DNA of 7,687 nt from CAZFYZ01 sp964523735 (lineage in GTDB: Bacteria > Armatimonadota > UBA5829). Within the stretch, counting starts at the first letter, position 1; each line of letters opens with the position of its first letter. The stretch lies in contig CAZFYZ010000157.1 in NCBI GenBank assembly GCA_964523735.1, positions 1 to 7,687 of the forward strand. The letters run 5' to 3'. The notes below the pieces were generated by a model that was given only the letters and a program-made list of their open reading frames with translations, searched no databases and was not told the origin of the DNA. The translations under genes were made by a program, and so were the position numbers. Positions 1 through 4,906 of this stretch are shown here, piece after piece.

Positions 1-645
1 TTCTATGTCAAAGCAAGCGGGAAGTACCTCTGCAACGCTGACCGGAACACGTTTGTCAAAGTCAAGCTCAAGGAGGCTGTCGCACTCCTGGACGAGGGAG
101 ACCTCACTGACTCTCAAGTGAAAGAAGCACTCTCTCGCGTGTGCGCTGACCAGTCCGGTGGATTGAGGCCTTCGATTGAGACAACTTTCCACTCATTCCT
201 CTTGAGCCTGCCCGGTGTCAACTTCGTGGGCCATACGCACGCGACCGCAATTCTGTCGATCGTCTGCTCACAACGCGCCGAAGAGATAATCAAAGGCCGA
301 GTTTGCCCCGATGAGATCGTCTACTGCGGACAGGAACCCGTCTTCATGGAGTTCATGGACCCCGGTATGGCCCTCGGAATAGCTATGCGTGAGAAGGTGA
401 TGGGCTACATCGACAAGTATGGCTGCAACCCCAAGGTCGTTTTGATTCGGAACCACGGCATTGTCGCTCTGGGGCAAACGGCGCACGAAGTGGAAGCCAT
501 CACGGCCATGGCGTGCAAGACAGCCCGAGTGCTCGCAGGCGCACACGTCTTCGGCGGAGTCAACTACTTGGCCCAGGAACACGTGGATCGCATCTGCACC
601 CGCCCGGACGAGGCGCTCAGGCGCGCCCAGTTTGGAGACAAGTAG
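1..645 (+). CDS. Class II aldolase/adducin-family protein (RhaD/FucA-like), 5'-truncated
   Basis: The reading frame is open from base 1 to the TAG at 643-645, giving 214 visible residues, so the true start lies upstream and the GTG at 118 is internal. Class II aldolases use Zn2+ to cleave ketose-1-phosphates to DHAP and an aldehyde. Visible hallmarks, counted from the first codon, are a VKASGKYL segment (residues 3-10), GLRPSIETTFH with the Glu at residue 60 that matches the FucA catalytic Glu, GHTHA with His78 and His80 as zinc ligands, and RNHGIVALG with His152 as the third ligand. The VKASG and LRPSIET wording resembles the aldolase domain of RhaD-ADH type proteins more than FucA, but here the protein ends after this domain. 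The N-terminal glycine-rich phosphate-binding region is missing at the window edge. It precedes the dehydrogenase gene by 3 nt, so they are probably cotranscribed. Family call is secure; the substrate is unknown. Confidence 0.85.
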   Translation, partial: FYVKASGKYLCNADRNTFVKVKLKEAVALLDEGDLTDSQVKEALSRVCADQSGGLRPSIETTFHSFLLSLPGVNFVGHTHATAILSIVCSQRAEEIIKGRVCPDEIVYCGQEPVFMEFMDPGMALGIAMREKVMGYIDKYGCNPKVVLIRNHGIVALGQTAHEVEAITAMACKTARVLAGAHVFGGVNYLAQEHVDRICTRPDEALRRAQFGDK

Positions 646-648
646 ACG

Positions 649-2388
649 ATGGATGATCTAGCGAGATACAAAGCACTTGACTACGAACTGCCGGACACGA
701 ACCTGGCATGGAGAATGCAGGAGGCCGGGGTGGAGAACTTCGGCAAGCAGGGATGGGACGGCCTGCCACTCGTCAAGCCCAAACGCGATGAAGTGCTGCT
801 GAGGGTTGACGCGATCGGTATCTGCTTCTCGGACGTCAAGCTCATCACACAGGGCTCGGCCCACCCTCGCGTCAAAGGCCGGGATCTAGCCAAGGAGCCC
901 GTGACTCCCGGCCACGAAGTGTCCCTTACCGTCGTCGAAGCAGGTGAGGACTATGCCGACAAGTACAAGCCAGGCGACAGGTTCATGGTTCAGGCTGACA
1001 TCTACTTCAAAGGAGTCAACGTCGCCTTCGGCTATGCCCTCTCCGGCGGGATGCAGCAATACTGCATCGTCGGCGAACAAGTGTTGGCCGGCGACGAGGG
1101 GTCGTATCTGATCCCGGTCAAGCCCCAGACTGGCTACGCCGAAGCGGCATTGGTCGAGCCGTGGACCTGCGTGGTGGCTGCCTATAGAATCCGCCCGCGG
1201 AAGACGCTCAAGCCGGGCGGCATCGCATTGGTAGTGGGAACCGACGATAGGACTTACACCATCCATGGCGGCACATGCAAGGACGGTTCTCCGGCGAAGC
1301 TAATATGCGCAGGCGTGCCGGCCGGCGGCCTGGCTGCCGTCGAGAAGTGTCCCACCTGCAGCGCCGAAGTGGGAGAGATCGGCAAGCTTACTCCGGAGAC
1401 CGTGAAGGCGCTCCGCGAGGAGCGCACCGGCGACAAAGGCTTTGACGACATCATCGTGCTCGGCACTCCTGATGCGGACCTTGCCGAAGCACTTGCGGCG
1501 AGCCTGGCGAAGAATGGCGTGATGGCAATCGCTGCCTCAAAGCCGATGAGCCGGCCTATCAAGGTAGATTTCGGCCGAGTGCACTATGACTACACCGACC
1601 TGATCGGCACTACGACGACTGACATCACCGAAGCCTACTCCAAGAGTCGTGACAGCGAACTCAAGGAAGGCGGCACGGCGTGGATCGTCGGTGGGGCAGG
1701 CGCGATGGGTCAGATGCACACCCAGCGGGCCGCAAAGATGAAGAACGGTCCGAAGAAGATCCTGGTGACCGACGCGGACAATCACCGAATAGACTGCCTC
1801 AAGGCCAGTGTCGCCGACGATGTGAAGGCCAACGGCATCGAGATAGTCTATATCAACCCTGTCGAGGCTGGCCCGGAAGCGCTGGACAAGGCAATCTCGG
1901 ATATGACCGATGGCAAGGGCTTCGATGACATAGTCATGACCGCCGCCGTGCTCCCGGTAATGGAAGGCTCCATCAAGTATCTTGCCGAGGACGGCCTCCT
2001 GAACATCTTCGCCGGCTTCCCCATCGGTACTATCGGAAACCTCGATCTTGGCATAGTCTATCTCAAGGGTAATCGATTTGTGGGTTCCAGTGGATCAAGG
2101 CCACAGGACATGATCGATACACTTGCGCTAACGGAAAACGGTGACCTTCCCGTAGCAAACTCGATGGCCGCGGTCGGGGGGATCGACGCAATGGCCGCGG
2201 GCGTGCGTGCGGTCAAAGAGGCGCGCTTCCCCGGAAAGACTGTCATCTTCCCGCAGATCAACCTGCCGCTGACGGCCCTGGTTGATCTCGACAAGGTCGC
2301 GCCAACGGTGTTCGCTAAGCTCAAGGACGGTAAGTTCTGGACGCAGGAAGCCGAGGAGGAACTGCTGAAAAGCAGGTTGGAGTTGTAA
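649..2388 (+). CDS. Zinc-dependent medium-chain dehydrogenase, SorE (L-sorbose-1-phosphate reductase)-like, 579 aa
   Basis: This is an MDR/alcohol dehydrogenase superfamily enzyme, expected to interconvert a polyol (phosphate) and a ketose (phosphate) with NAD(H). The GroES-like domain (about 30-175) carries the catalytic zinc ligands Cys59 (GICFSD), His89-Glu90 (PGHE) and Glu170 (LVEPW). The four-Cys structural-zinc lobe of classical ADHs is absent. The nucleotide-binding Rossmann domain is at about 340-500, with GGAGAMG at 348-354 and Asp375 after beta-2, which favours NAD over NADP. Family members are usually about 350-420 residues; this one has about 150 extra. The extra segment (about 190-335) looks like a second, degenerate Rossmann copy: GFDD at 264-267 matches GFDD at 424-427, and D-x-G-x-V at 307-311 matches 466-470. 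It also holds four cysteines (210, 220, 234, 237). The ATG is preceded by GGAG at 633-636, and the SDR gene follows after 2 nt. MDR family is certain; SorE-like specificity is inferred from overall resemblance and the SrlD-like neighbour. Confidence 0.85.
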   Translation: MDDLARYKALDYELPDTNLAWRMQEAGVENFGKQGWDGLPLVKPKRDEVLLRVDAIGICFSDVKLITQGSAHPRVKGRDLAKEPVTPGHEVSLTVVEAGEDYADKYKPGDRFMVQADIYFKGVNVAFGYALSGGMQQYCIVGEQVLAGDEGSYLIPVKPQTGYAEAALVEPWTCVVAAYRIRPRKTLKPGGIALVVGTDDRTYTIHGGTCKDGSPAKLICAGVPAGGLAAVEKCPTCSAEVGEIGKLTPETVKALREERTGDKGFDDIIVLGTPDADLAEALAASLAKNGVMAIAASKPMSRPIKVDFGRVHYDYTDLIGTTTTDITEAYSKSRDSELKEGGTAWIVGGAGAMGQMHTQRAAKMKNGPKKILVTDADNHRIDCLKASVADDVKANGIEIVYINPVEAGPEALDKAISDMTDGKGFDDIVMTAAVLPVMEGSIKYLAEDGLLNIFAGFPIGTIGNLDLGIVYLKGNRFVGSSGSRPQDMIDTLALTENGDLPVANSMAAVGGIDAMAAGVRAVKEARFPGKTVIFPQINLPLTALVDLDKVAPTVFAKLKDGKFWTQEAEEELLKSRLEL

Positions 2389-2390
2389 CA

Positions 2391-3176
2391 ATGCGTTTCA
2401 AAGACAGAGTGGCGTTCGTAACGGGCGGCGCACAGGGGCTTGGAGAGGCAATCTCCGAGCGTTTCGCCGCCGAGGGCGCAACAGTTATAATCACGGATAT
2501 CAACGAGGACGGCGCCAAGGCAAAGGCCGAGCGCCTGGCCGGCGCACACGGAGTCCGGACTCTCGGTCTCAAGATGGATGTCACCGACGACTTCGCGGTT
2601 CACACAACCATGGAAATGGTCGAGCGAGAATTCGGGCGGCTCGACGTTCTTGTTTCCAACGCCGGGGTTCTCAAGGCCTATCACCTGATCGAGTTCCCCG
2701 TGAGCGAGTGGCGGCAGGTGGTCGAAGTCAATCTGGTAGGCTACATGATCTGCGCCAAGCATGCCTGCCAGCTCATGCAGAAGCAGAAGAGCGGCTCGAT
2801 CATCCAGATTAACTCCAAGTCCGGCAAGAAAGGCTCATTCGGAAACTCCGCCTATGCCGCCTCTAAGTTCGGCGGGATCGGCCTCACCCAGAGTCTCGCC
2901 CTGGAAATGGCCCCTTACAATGTGCGTGTGAACGCGGTCTGTCCGGGGAATCTTCTGGAGGGGACTCTCTGGCAGGACAGCCTGTTTGAGCAATACGCCC
3001 GCACGCAGAACCTGACAGTCGATCAGGTCAAGAAGAAATACACCGACCAGGTCCCCCTCGGCCGCGGGTGTACCTACGATGACGTAACCAATGTCGTTGC
3101 GTTTCTGGCCTCTGACGATGCATCCTACATGACTGGCCAGGCGATCAACGTGACGGGCGGGCAGGAGATGAGATGA
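2391..3176 (+). CDS. srlD: SDR-family sorbitol-6-phosphate 2-dehydrogenase-like protein
   Basis: This 261-residue classical short-chain dehydrogenase probably oxidises D-glucitol-6-phosphate to D-fructose-6-phosphate with NAD. Motifs in order are TGGAQGLG (11-18, cofactor binding), Asp36 at the end of beta-2 (NAD preference), NAG at 90-92, Asn114, the catalytic Ser142 in INSKSG, and Tyr155-x3-Lys159. Recalled from memory, E. coli SrlD shares long stretches: INSKSGK, KFGG-x-GLTQSLAL, GNLL, VPL-x-RGC and a C-terminal GQ-x-INVTGGQ. These go well beyond generic SDR conservation, so the specific name is reasonable, though a related polyol phosphate is possible. The ATG at 2391 has GGAG about 9 nt upstream, inside the end of the preceding gene. 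The stop overlaps the next start by ATGA, which suggests translational coupling. Pairing with a SorE-like reductase fits an L-sorbose/glucitol branch. Confidence 0.82.
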   Translation: MRFKDRVAFVTGGAQGLGEAISERFAAEGATVIITDINEDGAKAKAERLAGAHGVRTLGLKMDVTDDFAVHTTMEMVEREFGRLDVLVSNAGVLKAYHLIEFPVSEWRQVVEVNLVGYMICAKHACQLMQKQKSGSIIQINSKSGKKGSFGNSAYAASKFGGIGLTQSLALEMAPYNVRVNAVCPGNLLEGTLWQDSLFEQYARTQNLTVDQVKKKYTDQVPLGRGCTYDDVTNVVAFLASDDASYMTGQAINVTGGQEMR

Positions 3177-4238
3177 GGGTACACCGCTACCCCGAGAACC
3201 CAATTGTAAGACCTCAGGACGTCCCGCCCTCCATCGACGGGTGGGAGGTCATGTGCGCATTCAACGCTGGTGTGATCGAGTATCGGGATGAGACACTCAT
3301 GCTCATGCGCGTTGCCGAGCGTCCCGTGAGCACTGATCCCAACAAGGTGCTGGTGCCGGTGATGGACTGCGGCGCTGACAGCTGTTGCCTCAAGGTACTC
3401 GAGTTCGACACATCACAGCAGGGTATCGACCTTACCGACCCGCGCGTGATCATGCTCGGAAGCAGTGTCTATCTCACTTCGATCTCACACCTCAGGCTCG
3501 CACGCAGCAAGGACGGGCGCCACTTTACCGTCGATCCACAACCCGCCCTGGCCGCCAATCAGCCCCACGAGCGATTCGGCCTCGAAGACCCACGTATCAC
3601 CGAGATCGACGGGACCTACTATATCGTATACAAGGGCGTCTCGGAGAATGGCATCACCCAGTGCCTCGCGAGCACGGATGATTTCGTCAACTGGACCAAG
3701 CACGGGATCATCTTCTGCCCAGAGAATATGGACGCGATGATCTTCCCCCAGAGGGTCAGAGGTAAGTATGTTGCCCTGCACCGCCCGCAGCCGAAGTTCA
3801 TCGGTTCACCCAACATCTGGATCGCGTATTCGGACAATCTTGTTCACTGGGGAGAGCACAAGCTGCTGATGGCTTGCTCCTCCGGGAGCTGGGAGGGAGG
3901 AAGGATCGGCGGTGGAGCAGTCCCATTCCTCACCGAAGGGGTGGATCGAGATCTACCACGCGGCAACGCCTGAGAACCGCTACTGCCTGGGAGCTGTCTT
4001 GCTCGACGCCGAATACCCGGAAAGGCTCCTTGCCAAGACCCCTACCCCAATACTCTCGCCGGAAGCTCCCTACGAAACGAGCGGATTGATGCCTGGGGTA
4101 GTCTTCACATGTGGCGCGATCGTAAGAGGCGACACCGTCAGCATCTACTATGGGGCGGGAGACACGTCCATGGCTGGCGCGGACATCAGTCTGACGGATA
4201 TCCTCGACGCCCTTCAGCCCGTGGTCTGCCCGCTGTAA
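3173..4238 (+). pseudogene. GH130-family glycoside phosphorylase/hydrolase, frameshifted
   Basis: GH130 enzymes are five-bladed beta-propellers, mostly phosphorylases of beta-mannosides. The first frame runs 3173-3973; homologous sequence continues in the next frame to the TAA at 4236-4238, about 355 residues in total, the normal family length. In frame 1, CAFNAG, SHLRLARSKDG-x-HF, GLEDPRIT (residues 136-143; the Asp139 region matches the proton-donor site of characterised members as I recall) and GRIGGG (243-248) are present. After the shift come GWIEIYHAATPE, LGAVLLD, VVFTCGAIVRGD and IYYGAGDTS, the usual C-terminal half. The break lies in a GGGG run at 3938-3941 within the expected T-E-(E/K)-G-W segment. 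Removing one G, or adding two bases, restores the frame. Both halves look intact and unselected stops are absent, so a sequencing error, a very recent mutation or programmed shifting are all possible. The start overlaps the SDR stop (ATGA), making this the last operon gene. Substrate is unassigned. Confidence 0.85.
3938..3941 (+). other. Frameshift site in the GH130 gene (GGGG run)
   Basis: GH130 similarity leaves the frame starting at 3173 and enters the frame containing TGG 3942-3944 exactly at this G4 run. Read straight, the frame ends at a TGA at 3971-3973 after about ten non-homologous residues. A one-base surplus or two-base loss here explains all the sequence. Confidence 0.75.
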
Positions 4239-4243
4239 CTGGA

Positions 4244-4269
4244 GGCAGTCGCGATAGATCGCTTTTGCC
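4244..4269 (+). terminator. Weak hairpin after the sugar operon, possible terminator
   Basis: Six bases after the GH130 stop, GGCA (4244-4247) can pair with TGCC (4266-4269). An inner GCGA/TCGC stem with a TAGA loop (4251-4262) is followed by TTTT at 4263-4266. The stem is short and interrupted and the T run is partly inside it, so intrinsic termination is only a possibility. Confidence 0.25.
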
Positions 4270-4280
4270 GCGGTCCGCAC

Positions 4281-4333
4281 TTGTAGCAGGCGTCTCCGAC
4301 GCCTCCCAGGGGCGTCAGAGACGCCCGCTACAA
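4281..4333. repeat. 53-bp palindromic intergenic element with nested palindromic arms
   Basis: Arms 4281-4303 and 4311-4333 (23 nt each) are inverted repeats with 21 of 23 Watson-Crick pairs and a 7-nt loop. Each arm is itself a small inverted repeat: GGCGTC-TCC-GACGCC at 4289-4303 and GGCGTC-AGA-GACGCC at 4311-4325. The two mismatches (A4288/C4326 and C4297/A4317) become G-U wobbles in minus-strand RNA, so that transcript could pair along the whole stem. It sits between convergent genes and has no T-tract. It could be a REP/MITE-like dispersed repeat, a bidirectional transcription stop, or a 3'-end stabiliser for the RsbW-like transcript. The structure is seen; the role is inferred. Confidence 0.8.
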
Positions 4334-4365
4334 CTCCGTCGCAACAGCCTCAACTGGGTGGGGTA

Positions 4366-4770
4366 TCAGCGGCGCATGAGCATCTTGACGACAGCGGTGT
4401 CGTCATTCCACTCAAAATCGACCTTGTCAACAAGCTCGTTGATGAGGAAGAGCCCAAGGCCGCCCTCACGGCCCAGATCAGGTTCGGCGGGCACGCACGG
4501 GGATTCGCAGCCCGTGATGTTGTTGCGCACTTCCACGAGCAACCCGCCCTCACACACGGTGCAGCGGATCCCAACGTTGTGGCAGTCCTCCCGCGGGCAG
4601 CCGTACTTCACAGCGTTCGTGCAGGCTTCGCCAACCGCGAGCTTGAGGTCCTCGATCTGACTGCTGGCGAAGTTCATGCGCCGGGCGATACCCTCGACCG
4701 CTTGGCGAGCTATCGCCACGTATTCCGGCGAGCCAGGTATCTCCAACTCCACTACTTCGCCCTGTCTCAC
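4366..4770 (-). CDS. RsbW/SpoIIAB-like anti-sigma factor serine kinase (small GHKL ATPase)
   Basis: This is a single-domain HATPase_c protein of about 134 residues. Family members bind a sigma factor and phosphorylate a STAS antagonist in partner-switching stress or developmental control. Numbering from the GTG start, the N box is DLKLAVGEACTNAVKYG with Glu48 and Asn52, matching the catalytic Glu and Mg-binding Asn of SpoIIAB. The G2 box is GREGGLGLFLINELVDKV (100-117). The adenine-contacting Asp of the G1 box (usually D-x-G-x-G) reads N-N-I-T-G at 83-87, which is atypical. Seven cysteines (50, 58, 63, 70, 73, 88, 92) are unusual for the family. I chose GTG at 4770 because AGGAGG lies 9 nt upstream; an in-frame ATG at 4830 would add 20 low-complexity residues and has no ribosome site. 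It lies downstream of the SpoIIE-type phosphatase gene on the same strand, with a 136-nt gap. A histidine-kinase-like role is less likely, given the absence of other domains. Confidence 0.82.
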   Translation of the reverse strand: MRQGEVVELEIPGSPEYVAIARQAVEGIARRMNFASSQIEDLKLAVGEACTNAVKYGCPREDCHNVGIRCTVCEGGLLVEVRNNITGCESPCVPAEPDLGREGGLGLFLINELVDKVDFEWNDDTAVVKMLMRR

Positions 4771-4779
4771 GTCTGTCGG

Positions 4780-4785
4780 CCTCCT
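4780..4785 (-). promoter_or_regulatory. Strong Shine-Dalgarno (AGGAGG) that decides the RsbW-like start
   Basis: On the minus strand AGGAGG is followed by 9 nt and then GTG at 4770-4768. This is the only good ribosome site near the start of this gene and argues against the upstream ATG at 4830. Confidence 0.7.
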
Positions 4786-4906
4786 ACTGCCTCTGGACGT
4801 GGCCGAGGTAGGCGCATCGTCCGCTTGCATAACATATTGTTGGCGAATGCAGGCCCCGACTGTAGCTGAACAGGAAGTTTCGTAGGGGAATGACTCGGCG
4901 AGGAAC

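Noticed and set aside
118..645. GTG at 118 as the start of the class II aldolase
   Set aside because: The same frame is open to base 1 and encodes the conserved VKASGKYL segment upstream, so the gene is simply cut by the window edge.
2058..2762. Long minus-strand open frame (234 codons) opposite the dehydrogenase genes
   Set aside because: It spans the junction of two well-supported plus-strand genes, shows no recognisable motif and has a composition expected from antisense reading of GC-rich codons.
4109..4660. Plus-strand open frame across the end of GH130, the palindrome and the RsbW-like gene
   Set aside because: It crosses two recognisable genes in the wrong frame or strand, and its Arg/Ser-rich translation matches no family.
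4771..4830. Upstream ATG (4830) as the start of the RsbW-like gene
   Set aside because: No ribosome site precedes it, the extra 20 residues are low-complexity, and AGGAGG sits ideally before the GTG at 4770.
4771..4906. A separate promoter between the phosphatase and kinase genes
   Set aside because: There is an AT-rich patch (minus-strand AATATGTTATG near 4825-4840), but no convincing -35 at a suitable distance, so I do not call it.
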